From positions 445,086-509,085 of the forward strand of contig NSJX01000014.1 of assembly GCA_002286715.1 (NCBI GenBank): a stretch of 64,000 nucleotides of DNA, in the 5' to 3' direction. The position numbers and the translations under genes were made by a program. Each line of letters starts with the position of its first letter. Within the stretch, counting starts at the first letter, position 1. Positions 23,178-34,392 of this stretch are shown piece after piece. Under the pieces are notes generated by a model. That model was not told where the DNA came from. It did not search any database and saw only the letters and a program-made list of their open reading frames with translations. The DNA comes from Dentipellis sp. KUC8613. Lineage: Eukaryota; Basidiomycota; Agaricomycetes; Russulales; Hericiaceae.

Positions 23178-24149
23178 TCAGGCGCCCTCCACCTTCTCCT
23201 GTTCGCTCGTGTCCCTACCGCAACAGAGGAAGACCATCTCTTCATTTGCGCGCTCCCAGGATTCGTACAGTGAGAGGTCGCGTTGCTCACTCTTCTTCTT
23301 GCACCGGCGGCACAACCACCTGTACTGCCTTGCGTCCTTGGTGCGGTTGCGATACTTCTTTCTGTCGTTGTGCGGGCATGCATGTCGCGCGAACCTGGTC
23401 GCGCAGGCTGGCGCAAGGCTGGTGGGCGGAATCTTCGAGCGGATTCGTCTTGACTTGTCCTTGAGCTGCCCTTTGGCTCCACGGGGCTCTGCAGTGCGCG
23501 AGTGCGCATTTGGCCCTCGCAGAAAACCCGGTAGATACCTATTGGTGGATAGGCCGAGGGTGTGTTGATCACCCAGGTCGATCGCCTGGGTTCTACTATG
23601 GTTGTTTGTGAGGGCCTCCACTGTGTGCTCGTGTGTGACAGTAGATCCCTCATTCTGGACGTTTGTCGCTATTGGCTGAATCACTCTGTCGCCATTGTTA
23701 GCACCAGCTAGCCAAGATATCCAGTGAACCGCTCACTCGGCGGGTGCTGCCAATCCTGCCGACATCATTTTCTGCGTGCATAACGGAAGGGTGAAGTCGA
23801 ACGCCACATGCGTCGTACTCAAATTGGTACTGGAGTGCTCGTGGAGGCTATTATATGCAAGTCCATCCTCGGTAGGGCGGTGTGTAAGTGTCGGGAAAGA
23901 ATCCGTGCTATCGAAGATCTTCATCGACCCCAAAGTACGTCGTAAGGCATGATATTGGGAGTGGGAAAAGCTTCAAGCTGAACTCACGTTATTATCACCA
24001 GGGATAGCAAACACAAAATGGTCGTATGAATAATCGCGCAGACGACGCTGTGGCCCGGATGGTAAGTGTGGCACGATCGTTAACAGTAGTTCTAGATGCC
24101 TTACCTGACTCCCGAAGCCTAGTTCCGACGGCAGCGATGCTGTAAACAT
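23178..24149 (-). CDS. Zinc-finger-derived protein with lost zinc ligands
   Basis: Exons 24105-24149, 23988-24047, 23737-23918 and 23178-23685. Introns are 57, 69 and 51 nt and all phases close, giving 264 aa. The C-terminal part parallels the C2H2 gene at 25832-27242: 'CPHNDRKKYRNRTKDARQY' followed by 'RWLCRRCKKK...RDLSL' matches 'CPHPMC...NRAADARRHY...WQCPRCDTR...HDLTL' in the neighbour. Here the second Cys of finger 1 has become Arg, the His pair is deleted, and the His pair of finger 2 is gone. The N-terminal half is Ser/Thr-rich and disordered. It may be a diverged duplicate with a changed role or an early pseudogene; the frame is intact. DNA binding through these fingers looks unlikely. 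Confidence 0.55.
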
Positions 24150-24952
24150 CTTCTAGACGACGAGGATACGTTCTTTAGAAGGTGGCAGCCTCGTGGCTGG
24201 TGAGCGGCGGGCAGGACTCACGATAACTGTGGATGATTCTGATATATTTTCCTTATAGATATTGTAGGCCATCGTTCTCAGGTGATGCGCGATGGATTGA
24301 AGTAATGAGGTAAATGGGGGATTGCAGTCGGTAGGTGCTAGATGGCGGGACGGAAGTGCAAGTAAGTGGCGGCGTGTCCTGTGCAGAGCCTTTTGTACTG
24401 ACGCAATCACTTTCGTGCAGGCCCGCGCGTCTTATCGTTTCCTTTTGGGAATGCGGTGTTTGAAGCACGAACGAATCATTATACTAGGACACGAGCAGAA
24501 CCATGGCTTGGAATCGCTTCTCCACAGCCAGTGCGTTCCTCTCGTTTGTCAATCCGCTGATCCACGTGGCACTACATATACCACGTTGAATCAGTCCCTT
24601 TTCCCATTTGTAGGCTGCTGTAGCTGTCAACGTGCAGCCTACTGTGCACGCACGACGCGACGTGCGCTCCTCGAGGTCGACATCCACCGGTCTGTTGCTG
24701 TGCGTCCTGTTCTGTAACTCGCCAACGCATGTGCATTCCCTTGCAATCCATTCGGCGATTTCGACGAGTAGGTGGCACCGCAGCCCGTATTGGCTCCCGC
24801 ACAAAGCGTCTGCACCAATATGGACTCTTGTTGCCATATGTACTGTACGGCGTCCATCAGTATGCACCGAAAATGTGGGTTAGTAGTCCTGAATCGATAT
24901 GCGTATAATGATGACGATTCACCATACAGTCTTTATACAAGATTCTCAGCAC
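24150..24952. other. Intergenic stretch
   Basis: Upstream of the minus-strand gene ending at 24149. Overlapping frames on both strands (for example a 127-codon minus-strand frame at 24484-24867) lack recognisable motifs. Confidence 0.35.
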
Positions 24953-25174
24953 TCATTGCCCTGACACGAAGGAGGCCTTCGGGCGTATCGCTGGCAGCAC
25001 ATCCTCCTCGTTCCGCTCAGCTTTCGTTCTGCCTCTGCCTTGGACAGCTCTTGGTACGAAAGATAGTCCGCTCGACCCCCGTGGTGGATGCAGTGGTACT
25101 TTCCCAGAGGATGGGCCCATAGTGTATTCGTTATCCAGGTCAACTACCTGGCGTCTGCGTTCGTCCTCAGGGAT
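24953..25174 (-). pseudogene. Relic of a third copy of the zinc-finger-like gene
   Basis: A 74-codon frame follows a good acceptor at 25175. Its product contains 'RRQVVDLDNEYTMGPSSGK', which lines up with 'TQAIDLGDQHTLGLSTNRY' in the gene at 23178-24149. A second coding-like patch on the same strand (about 25274-25370, 'VPLTEHEEHGFASALAD') lies upstream but cannot be joined in phase. No Cys/His finger follows. I read this as a decayed tandem duplicate lying between the other two copies. The call rests on a short similarity seen by eye. Confidence 0.35.
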
Positions 25175-25831
25175 CTGTGTCCTTCGCTATCCGCGCCGGA
25201 CAGGGCGGTAAATAACCTTCATGTCCCTTCCATGCTGCCGAGTAGCACTGAAGGGATTGCCAATACCGATCACCTGGCCGACCATCGTCACTCATCGCCT
25301 TTGAATCCGCTAGGGCCGAAGCAAACCCGTGCTCCTCGTGTTCCGTCAGTGGAACATTTCGGGATGAGAATGGACAGCCGCTGCCCCAGTCACTTATTTA
25401 GGCGCTAGTGTTGAAGATACACATGAGTCTACTCTATTCCCCGGCATTTCTATCCATCTGCATCGAGGATCTATCAGATTCATTAGGGACTCGACATCGG
25501 GACCTTGACATGATATCCTCAATACTGTTTCGCGGCAGCACTTCCACTATTCTTCAAGGCTATATTATAGTATGGTAACTTCCAGTCATTAAGTATGTTC
25601 ACGTCACTTCTAGTCTACGTATATGCTAATTAGATGGTCATATGATAGTGGGCGCTGTCAGTGCAGGTGTCCGTAAAGAGGGTATCATGAAGGGGAGTCC
25701 GGAAAAGAAGAAGTCAAGAGACAAAAATCAAAGTTAGCTTACGCTCAGCTTGCGATACAAGACTTAGGCCGACTAGTTCGCTAGTACGGGACCTTCATGG
25801 CTGTACAATTGCCAGCCGACTGCCAATCTTC
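25175..25831. other. Intergenic / relic-bearing stretch
   Basis: Contains the upstream patch of the relic described at 24953-25174, then AT-richer sequence up to the stop of the C2H2 gene. No further feature. Confidence 0.35.
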
Positions 25832-27242
25832 CTAGGCGTGGATGATGGCTTTGATTTCTTCGCCCGCACTCGGTCCATTAGAGTCATGCTTGAGCTTGAA
25901 ATGACGCAGAGTCAAGTCATGGCGACCACACCTGGTGTCGCAGCGGGGGCATTGCCACTCGTCGCCCTCGTGCTTCCTGTAGTGCCGTCTCGCGTCCGCC
26001 GCGCGATTGAGACCTTGGCCGCACATAGGGTGCGGGCAGAGGTACTCGCCGGCTCTGTTCTGCAAGATCGGCAGGGAATCGGTATCCGTGATCTTAGTGC
26101 GGGACCGCTTCAGTTCGCCTTCGCTCCTGTGAGGACCTACCCCGTGTAGAGGTGTACTTGGCGCCTCCAGCGTCGACTTTCTGGCACTATATCCGCTGAC
26201 CGAGTAGCCGGTCCTTTCTTGTGCAGGAAGGTTCCTGATACGCCCTCTTCAGTACAGCTTCTCGGACAGAAGTCTTCCCCACTAACCCCGAGGGATCAAT
26301 TGGCCTCGGATAATCCCTGCCCCTAGAGTCACCAAGGTAACACATAGCTGACGAACTCGAAGTCGTTGGCAGCGTGCGAGGACTCTCAATGGAGTACGGC
26401 ATGAAAGGTGTCGAAGGCATTGCAAGAGTGGGCCCGCGAGCTCCCGCATCTATCACTAAAAATGTTGAGCGACCATATTTGACGTGAATCTCTATGCGAT
26501 ACTTACTGTCAACGTTGAAGGACAGATTGCCAGCGGTGCGGTTTGCCGAAGGCTCGTGCTGCGGAAATCTGCTCGTATCTATGTCGTGTCGCGATGCACA
26601 TCCTCCGTCTGCTAGGACGGGGGTTTGTTGTGGATATGACGCGACTCGAGAGGTGGAGATAGTCGCTGGTGTGCGTGGGGCATATGGATGGCCCTCAAGA
26701 AGGTTACAAGAGGTTAGTAACGTCTATGGAATCGCATACCTATAAAACTTACTTGGTGTCCGTTGAATGATATGTTGCAGGGATCTTGCTGGAATAGCGA
26801 ACCACTCGCTGTCGACTGGTGAGAGCTGCGCGCACGGAGCCACTCGTCGCCGGGGCCATGCGGCAAAGACGATGTCTCCACCGACGCGGGCTTGAAAGAC
26901 AGGATTAGTCTTACTATCCACATGGGACTTGACCACGCTGCTCACCATTTGCGGGCGCGTAGTTCCCTCTACATCTATGGGCATGTAACTGTCATGGCTG
27001 GTCTTGTAAGGATACGCCTGGAATGCACTCGAGGTGAGTCTACAGTTGTCATCGACCAATCATGTATTACCTGGTGTCCCGTCGCTGCTGGTTCAGATTG
27101 ACGCGGCAGGTACATATTCTGTGAAACGCATGCAACTATATCAGTCTTCGTATTCGGAATGCGGTAAGAGCGTGCGTACTGCTGGCACACTCCGGTTCTC
27201 GGCGAATGGCGACGGGTGGGTATGGTAAGGATAGCTGTCCAT
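25832..27242 (-). CDS. C2H2 zinc-finger protein, probable transcription factor
   Basis: Seven exons (5' to 3'): 27180-27242, 27071-27118, 26946-27017, 26753-26890, 26507-26693, 26287-26455, 25832-26234. Every phase closes, giving 359 aa. The start is the ATG at 27242 ('MDSYPYHTHPSPFAEN'). The first 260 residues are Pro/Ser/Thr-rich with Tyr-Pro patches ('AYPYKTS', 'HPYAPRTP') and look like an activation region. Two fingers lie near the C-terminus: 'YLCPHPMCGQGLNRAADARRHYRKH' (C-x4-C...H-x4-H type) and 'WQCPRCDTRCGRHDLTLRHFKLKH' (C-x2-C...H-x4-H). This paired-finger C-terminus is common among basidiomycete regulators. Targets unknown. Two relatives lie just downstream on the same strand. Confidence 0.78.
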
Positions 27243-28202
27243 GTCGTATGAGTGAGTCGAGGGGCTTGTCGGTGAGTGTATACTCCGAGGCGAAGTAGGA
27301 AGTGGACAACGAGACAACGACGGTACATGGTGTTAAATACTGAGTCGTCCTGGCCTTGCAGGACGACATGCGCGTCAGGGTTGCACAGGACACAAAAGCA
27401 CTAGGATCCCCATCCCGAGGATTCCACCGGTATCTGCTCAGTATGTGTGGCTTGTCGTGGCTTGAGGTTAATGGGGAACATGAGACACGCATGTTGTCAC
27501 AGCCCTGCTTCGGGAGGCGGGGGAAGGAGGCGTCGGTCGGCCTGGTGCCTAGTGCTCGTGGAGTGTCTCTAATAATTGCACCCCCCCTTGAGTGTATATG
27601 ATTACGCGTATAGTACTCAAATATCCATGGCAGTGTGTTGTCTAGAACGCTGCAGGGCGCCGTTCATGACATGCAGGAACCCGAAGGAGGCAAATTGAAA
27701 GACTGAGAAATCTCTGAGTTCCAAATGTGTGTTCTTGCCTCTGCCTCGTGCGAGCAGCACGACTCGGGCCGTGCGGAGGCGTTAGATGGAACAGATGCGT
27801 CGGAGGCGGCCCACAGCACTCCCACAGCTTTCACGATCGCCAGGCCAACACGAGGACATATCATGCTCAGGCACCCATGAAGCATGTAATAATGATCTCC
27901 TTCGATGCAAACAAGCACATCCATTGTTTTCCTGCCATATTCGGCGGTGCATATCTGGTTATGGAAAACCACATAGAGTAGATATCCGATTTACGTAGTA
28001 AGTATAGGAGGGACTGTTGCGAAACGGAGCGATCAATGCGAAAACAATGCGAATGAAAAGCAGTATGCGGGGGTGAGAAAGCAACGAGGGATGACAAGGA
28101 ATTTTTTCAAAGCATAGGGAAGAGATTAGATGACTTATACTCATAACACGCGATCAAGAATCATCATCGACGCCACAACGATACCAGGCCTTCGAGCAGG
28201 GC
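27243..28202. other. Promoter of the C2H2 gene and 3' flank
   Basis: About 960 bp between two minus-strand genes. It contains only shadow frames. Poly-C and AT-rich patches near 27580-27620 have no identity I can give. Confidence 0.4.
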
Positions 28203-30385
28203 TCACGTAGAGAATTGCTGCTGCCACAACCGGGCGGGGTCTTCCTTGCGCCATCCACCCCGAACGGCTTCGTCTAGCAGCACGGTGGCTTTTTTGTTCG
28301 CAACGAGACCATGCAACCCCTCTGCGCGGGCCGACTCCTCGAAGGTCTGGTTAAGCTGTGTGATATCGCCCATGTCCTCTTCAAGTTGCCAATTTGCATC
28401 TTTCATTTCATACCTAGAGGTAGTGGGACGAGTCAGGCAAGTGAGTACGAGAAGAATGAAAAACAGAGCGCACCCTTCCCACTTGACAAGCCAGAGGAAG
28501 TGGCCAGGATTGCCCGTGAATGGGGCCCGTCCGACGATGCGCTCCATAACAAATTCACCCCAGTGGTCGATGTTCTCGGGGAAGTCACAGTCTGGCCGGT
28601 GACAACCTTCGCTTGCATGACCCAAGGATTGTCGACGCGAGCCTGTGAAACGGTCACTCAGTATCCTAATGCTGTGCACACAGCGCAGTCGACGTTATTC
28701 ACCTTCATCACTAACAAAAAAGAAGGCGCGCGAGGTTAGCATCCCCGCAGGACAGATAAAAGGAATGCACATACGGGAAAGCTTCGCAAGGTGGACATAT
28801 GAACTTCGCATTCTCTTCCAGGCGCGGGTCTCCTGTTTGAATATCAACGCAGCCATAATGATACCATAGATCGCAGCTAATTCCAGGAGCATAAACATCA
28901 AGCTGAACAAAGAATCGAAAGACTTACTGATCACACATGATGAACTATAGCGACCTGTCAGCCCAGCCCGAATCACATACAAAAGTGGTCGCACGCACCT
29001 GTCTTTGGAACTTAACATCACCGCCAGTCCTCTCCGGCCATTCACACTGCGGCAGGATCCATGGCCTCGGCTGCTTGACGTCCACCGCCGAGCCCGCCCG
29101 GACCGCACGCTTCCCCTTGCCTCCTTTCTTGTTCGTCGATGGCCTCCCCCGCCTTCTCTTCGCTGTCCCACTGTCGACAGGTACCTTCACGTCCTCCGCT
29201 TCCATCACATCCAACTTCCGCTTCTTCCCATGCTTCAGCCCGCCTGCAGCGGGTGCAGAGATGCTATGGCCCTGCGCTCTTTTCAACTTCTTTCCCTTCT
29301 TCGGCAGCACCGTGGCCCCTGCAATGGACTTGCGCGACTTGTGCACTGGCGTTTGCGCTTCTCTTTTCACGCCTTTCTCCTGCTTCGTCTTCTTCGGCGT
29401 CTCGTCGCCCTCCTCGGACTCGATATCAGTCAACGGGGAACTGAACCTGCCAATGACTGCAGCATCCAAGGCGGCTGTCAGAGTCTCTTCAGACAACGTG
29501 TCGCGCAATGAACCAGCGTTTGCGGAAGCATGCGATGGACCCGCCGTGGGTGTTGCATCCGTGGAAAGGGCATTCTGAACGCCGACGTCGGATAGAGGCG
29601 TCAGTGGGCCTGCCTCTATAGGATCGGTCATTTCGACGACCGAGCCCTCGCGTGTCAAGGTGGCTGCCGACGAGATCAGATAGTCCCGTATGAGTGATGA
29701 TTCGCGAGAATATGGGTCGTGTTCGGCAAGCGGGAGATCGTCGTCGTCGTCGTCATCATCATCATCATCATCATCGACGTTGTCCTTGTCATTTTGGGTG
29801 GGACTCGCTGCACGCGGGCGCGAGAGACTGTCGTGTTGGACTGGAAAGGGTTTCGTATATGCGGAGGAGGAAGACGGGTCTGGATGTGGGGTGCCCCCGT
29901 AGACTGAAGGAACAAAGAACATGTCACGATGACATACCCATTTTCGTAAAGCTAAGTTACACGCACCAGTGCCAGCGGTGCTGCCCGACGGAGAGGTGTG
30001 GCGCGTGCTCATCTGGGAATCACGGTATCTTGCAGTAGTAGTACTATTCCAGTCGGCAGGGATAAGCCGCTCGGGTGCGCGAGAGCATTGAGAATCCATG
30101 TCATCGTCGTCACGACTCGCAGTGTCTGTATGTGCGGCAAATGGGAGTGACTGGAAGAGACGTGGGCGAGAGCTTATCATGCGGCCTGCCGGAATAGTGG
30201 GAATGTCAGAGAAAGGGCGGCGACTCGGCCAATCAACTGTGGGACATACTTAGATCGTCAAAAGAGGGCACGGCGATGTTGCTGAAGTAAAGAAGGCCGT
30301 CCGGCGTCGTGATACCCTTACTACCTCGAGCGGACGAAGACTGGGCTTCGCTGCTCGCCGGCTGCCAAGTGTCTGTACCAATCAT
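28203..30385 (-). CDS. PHD-finger and chromodomain chromatin protein
   Basis: Exons: 30250-30385, 29967-30185, 28999-29903, 28775-28902, 28703-28710 (8 nt), 28474-28642, 28203-28413; 591 aa. The N-terminal half is disordered with a run of Asp (from a GAT/GAC repeat), then Lys/Arg-rich patches and an AT-hook-like 'RRRGRPSTNKK'. Near residue 430 a PHD-like segment reads 'CDLWYHYGC' ... 'FICPPC'. A chromodomain follows: 'EFVMERIVGRA...HFLWLVKWEG' joined across an intron to 'YEMKDANWQLEEDM'. It likely reads histone tails in chromatin. The first Cys pair of the PHD is not obvious, and the splice site before it is uncertain. The stop of the gene upstream (30440) lies only 55 bp from this ATG. Confidence 0.72.
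29737..29775. repeat. Trinucleotide repeat (GTC/ATC)n
   Basis: A nearly pure run of gtc then atc triplets. On the minus strand it encodes the poly-Asp tract of the PHD/chromodomain protein. The triplet unit keeps the frame when the length varies. Confidence 0.9.
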
Positions 30386-30439
30386 GTCTTCAAAAATTTA
30401 TCAGGTCGTGGTTAAAACCCCAAATGAGGTTGTTGGGAC

Positions 30440-31660
30440 TTACAGCGAGAGTGTGTATGCGACTGCTGGACCGACTCTGTCGTACTCAAACCACTGGCAG
30501 CTTCTGCGCCAGATGATTTAAAGAAGACGGGATGAACACCGACCGATGCACGTGTCAGACGACAATGGCGACCAAAGTTTCTGCCACGCACCCTTCATCG
30601 ACTCAGGGATCGGACTGGTCCCCGCTTCATGTCGTACTCGAGGCGCTGGAGGAGGCGGGGGCGGAGGTACGCCTAGATGTGCATGCAGCAGAAACCAATC
30701 AGTTCATCAGTGACATCAGATCAGTATACAGTCCGAGTGAAAGAACCCACGAGGCGCCTCATTATCCTTCAATGTCTCCTTGATCTCCATTACGCCGCCC
30801 TCCATGCTCTCAAGCCGTTCAAGCACCGAATTGAACGGGGCTGGCCCGTCCTCCCCGCCTGCTTTCTGTTCGCGCGGCGACCCAACTACCTTCTCGAGTC
30901 TATCGAGCCTCTCCACGATCGCCCGCATCGCGCCCACTTGCTCATCCCCATTCCTCTGAACTGCTCTGACCTCCGCCTCGAGCTTGCGCGTATCCTCATC
31001 GCCGGCGTCTGCGCGTTGCTTCACCTCCTTCAGCTGCGCGGTCAGGTCGTCCATCTGCGCCCCGAGCGCCTGTATACGCGAGTCTGACGCCCGCGCTTCC
31101 GCGAAGATGGTCTCCTCGAAAGCTTGTATGCGCCGCACGATCCCTTCGGAGTGTCCATTCAAGGTGCGCAAGAAAGCCTGCTGAAAGGCCTGTAGGGACG
31201 CCGGCGAGACTGCTCCAGGGGCGGAGGACGGTGGGGATTCATCTTGACCTTGACCTGATTCTGTCGATGAGGAGCGCGTCGAGGAGGAAGCTGTGTCCGA
31301 GGATTGCATCTCCATTGGCGTGGCCGCGGCTGCTGACGCAGGCGCGGGCGCGGGGTTAGACGCCGTTACGGTCGCGGGTTGTCGCGATGTCGCGATGTCG
31401 ACTTGCGCGGATTCCTGTGTCTGTACGCAGGGCTGGGGAAGAGGGAAAGGTGTTCCGCCGTGGCCGGGCGGTGCACATAGGCCGTGTCGCGCTGCTGCGG
31501 GATAAGATAGAGAGGGAGCGACAGCTGAGACATTGGCTGCGGCAGTCCTGGGCGCGACGGCGAACGGGTGCGAGGGAGGTTGTAGCGGCGGCTGCGGCTG
31601 CTGTGACGCATCCGTCCGCGCCTGAGGAGTGTTCTGATTGTCTGAATATTTGGCGGACAT
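30440..31660 (-). CDS. Coiled-coil protein of unknown function
   Basis: Exons 30751-31660, 30552-30672 and 30440-30503; introns 78 and 48 nt; 364 aa from the ATG at 31660 (GAC before ATG). The frame is also open upstream to an ATG at 31822, which would add 54 residues. The N-terminal half is Pro/Ala/Ser/Gln-rich. The middle (from 'LQAFQQAFLRTLNGHSEGI' through 'MDDLTAQLKEVKQRADAGDE' to 'RLDRLEKVV') is a long amphipathic coiled coil. A Pro run follows ('VPPPPPPPAPR'). No enzyme or membrane motif. It may instead be the 5' part of the neighbouring PHD/chromodomain gene, but the splice phases do not agree, so I keep them apart. Confidence 0.55.
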
Positions 31661-32236
31661 GTCCGCTTGTGTGAGGAGGGGTGTCCACTTGAGCTGGCGT
31701 ACGCGTGCAGTGTTCTCCTGTCTTGTCTGCAACACGCGCCGAGAGCGAAGAGTGACCTGATTCGGATTGACAAGCTTGATAGTTTGTGCTGTAGGGTCGG
31801 TTTTGTCCCGCTTCCCGCACATATACGTGGTTTACACGCGCTCTCCACCCCGTTTGGCGAGGGGCAAAGTTGCGTCGACGCGTTCGCGTAACGGAATTGT
31901 GGGCGCGCAGCTGCTTGCCTGGATTGGATGAGACTGTGAGAGAATCGATGAGCTATGTCTACCTCGAGGCTTCGAGAAGACAATATAAGCTTTAGTGGGT
32001 GTTCGCGGGAAGATGGAAGGAATGGCCAGGGCGGCGACGCGACTGAGGCTGGCACAAAAGCGCGTTACGCGTTACGTCCTTTCACGTAATTACTAGCGGC
32101 AGCCTACTTACTGCCGACGCATACATACGCTCACACAACGCGTACACCCATGTATTATTCAAAGCCAAAACCCATAAAGATATCCAACTTGGAGATGTCA
32201 ATATATTGTGTGAGTTGTGGTCTCTCCCAGGAACGC
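31661..32236. other. Promoter of the coiled-coil gene and 3' flank of the P450
   Basis: Minus-strand upstream sequence; it contains an in-frame extension (31661-31822) of the coiled-coil gene that may be translated or be 5'UTR. Nothing else supportable. Confidence 0.4.
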
Positions 32237-34392
32237 TCATTTCCTCCTGGTCAGCTTGACCGGCACCTGCGCGACACCCAGGGTCATGTTAATCTCAGCG
32301 GGCATCACTCTCTGTCGCCATTGCTCGCCCGTCTCGCCTTGTTTCAGCACAGGCTCGACATGCCAGTCGCGCAGCAACAAAGTGAGGAAGCAGACGGCCT
32401 CGATGGCCGCGAATTTACGCCCAATGCAGGTGCGAGGCCCTGAGAAACATGAGTGTGCATGCAGGTTGGTGAACAGGAGCGACATACCTATGCTAAAGGC
32501 AGAGATGGTCTCTGATTCTGCAGTAATACCATACCATCGAGTCGGGTCATACTTGTTCGGGTCAGGGAAATAACGAGGGTTATACTCTGTGCGGTGTCAC
32601 GACGTCAGCACCCGCAAAATATACGGTCGAAACGATTCCACGTACGGACGCCAACCATATCCACAACCACCTGTGCGCCTTTTTGCACAGGAATTGCGTG
32701 TGTTCCTTCCTCGCCAATGGGATTCGGGACATTCAACACGGTATCTTCAATTGCCTCACGAATCATCACATATCCAGCAGCTATATTGGAGATCGTGTCA
32801 GATAGACCCCGATGGTGGTAGCTTTGCTTACGATAGAGACGGAGGGCCTCAAGGAACACGGCGAGCACTTTCCCAAGCTGGTTGAAGTCTTCGAATGTCT
32901 GCAGAAAAGGGTGAGTTTAGATTCGTGATATTTACTCGGGAAGGCTTACAGGTTCGCGGTCTCCAACAACGCTGACGATCTCATCGTATACCTCCTTCTG
33001 AATGTCGGGATAAATGCCAAGGAAGCCCAATGTAGCAGCAAGTGTATGTGCCGTCGTCTCTGAATAAGTTCGGATAAATAACAGTCTGAAAGCAAAGCAA
33101 TATGAGTTTGCGTACCATGCCCCGCGAACATCAGTCCGAAGACGTTGCCGATCTAGATGTTTTTCAGAATTAGGAACGGAAGGAACTAATCGCGAAGTGC
33201 AGCCGACCAATTCGTTGTCATTCAACGTCAGCTTGCCATCTTCGTCCTGAGTAGCCTTGACGAGCAAACTGAAGACATCGTTCCGCTCATCGCCAGCACC
33301 ACCCCGGATCTCAACCTTGCGCTCCGCAACCTGCTTGTTCATGTACTCCCGCAGTGTCTTATACGCGATCGGCAACTCGCGCATCCTGGCGCTGTGTAAG
33401 GACGCCTTTCATCTTTCTACAGGACATGTGAAACATACCATGGCACTGGGCTGACTTTGTAGACCCACTTCGGCGCGGCAAGCCACATAATCGTGTGGTC
33501 CGTGGAGATCTTCAGCGCCTCCTGGATCGTCAAGGACCCATCCTCGTTCACGGGCGGCTCGTCCCAGCGGAAGTTCCACCCGAAACCGCACGACGAGATT
33601 ACGAAGAGCGCGAGCTTGAACGTGTACTTCTGCACTGCGGAGATATACACGGTGTCGCGTAGCTTTGTCTTTGTGGCGTCGGTGAACTCGGTGGTTGACA
33701 TGTCGCGGTAGATCCGTGCGGTCTCGGACCACACGAGGGAGTACGTCTTCTGGTTGAAGGCGGGACCCATGATGCGGCGGTGACGGCGCCAGGTCTCTTT
33801 CTCTGAGGCGATGAGATTCATGCCCCAGAGGCTGTAAGAAAATGTACGCGCGTGAACGACAATACACAATTTGTGATGGACAGACACTGACAGCATGGCT
33901 TGGGAGGCGGACTCCGGCTTGATCCAAACAGACTTGACACCACCAGCGACGACTTGGCGCGCAACATCTACATTATTCGTATAGATTACGGGCTTTCCCG
34001 TCAAGAAGGGCACGACAGAGACGACATCCGAATTCCACTTGCGGTAGACTGTGACCCCGTGAGCGCTTCATCCACAAGGATGTCTGAAGAGTAACGTACA
34101 ATTAAAGCGCTCCGACCAGGTGAAGAACATGCCGGGGTTCCACCAGCTTGTTGGGAGCGCAGCGCCGGGAACGGCGAGCGGCTGGAACGGCACGCGGACG
34201 CCCGGCGTGTAGTTTACAGCCTGTCCAATCCCAATGAGCTGGGCAACTGGACCACAGAATGGTTGAGACACGCACCCTCAATCCATTGACCAACTTGATG
34301 ACCCTCGAAAGCGCAAACAATGTTGCAAATGTGGTCGCGAGGACCTTCCAGTCCGAAAAGTCGATGATGCTACCTGCTAGAGTAAGTGCCAT
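32237..34392 (-). CDS. Cytochrome P450
   Basis: Eleven exons: 34276-34392, 34100-34220, 33892-34048, 33439-33831, 33208-33391, 33116-33152, 32950-33059, 32832-32898, 32646-32780, 32488-32586, 32237-32439. All phases close; 540 aa, normal for a microsomal fungal P450. An N-terminal membrane anchor ('VLATTFATLFALSRVI') is followed by a C-helix 'WRRHRRIMGPAF', I-helix 'MFAGHETTAHT' (AGxxTT), K-helix 'EALR', 'PTRW' as the PERF equivalent, and heme ligand loop 'FSIGPRTCIGRK' (FxxGxRxCxG). It is therefore catalytically complete. It is expected to be an ER monooxygenase using a P450 reductase; substrate unknown. The block 'VPNPIGEEGTHAIPVQKG' is typical of Agaricomycete CYPs with unassigned substrates. 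Confidence 0.9.

Noticed and set aside
23023..23568. 181-codon plus-strand open frame
   Set aside because: Overlaps the well-spliced minus-strand zinc-finger-derived gene; no domain or splice support of its own.
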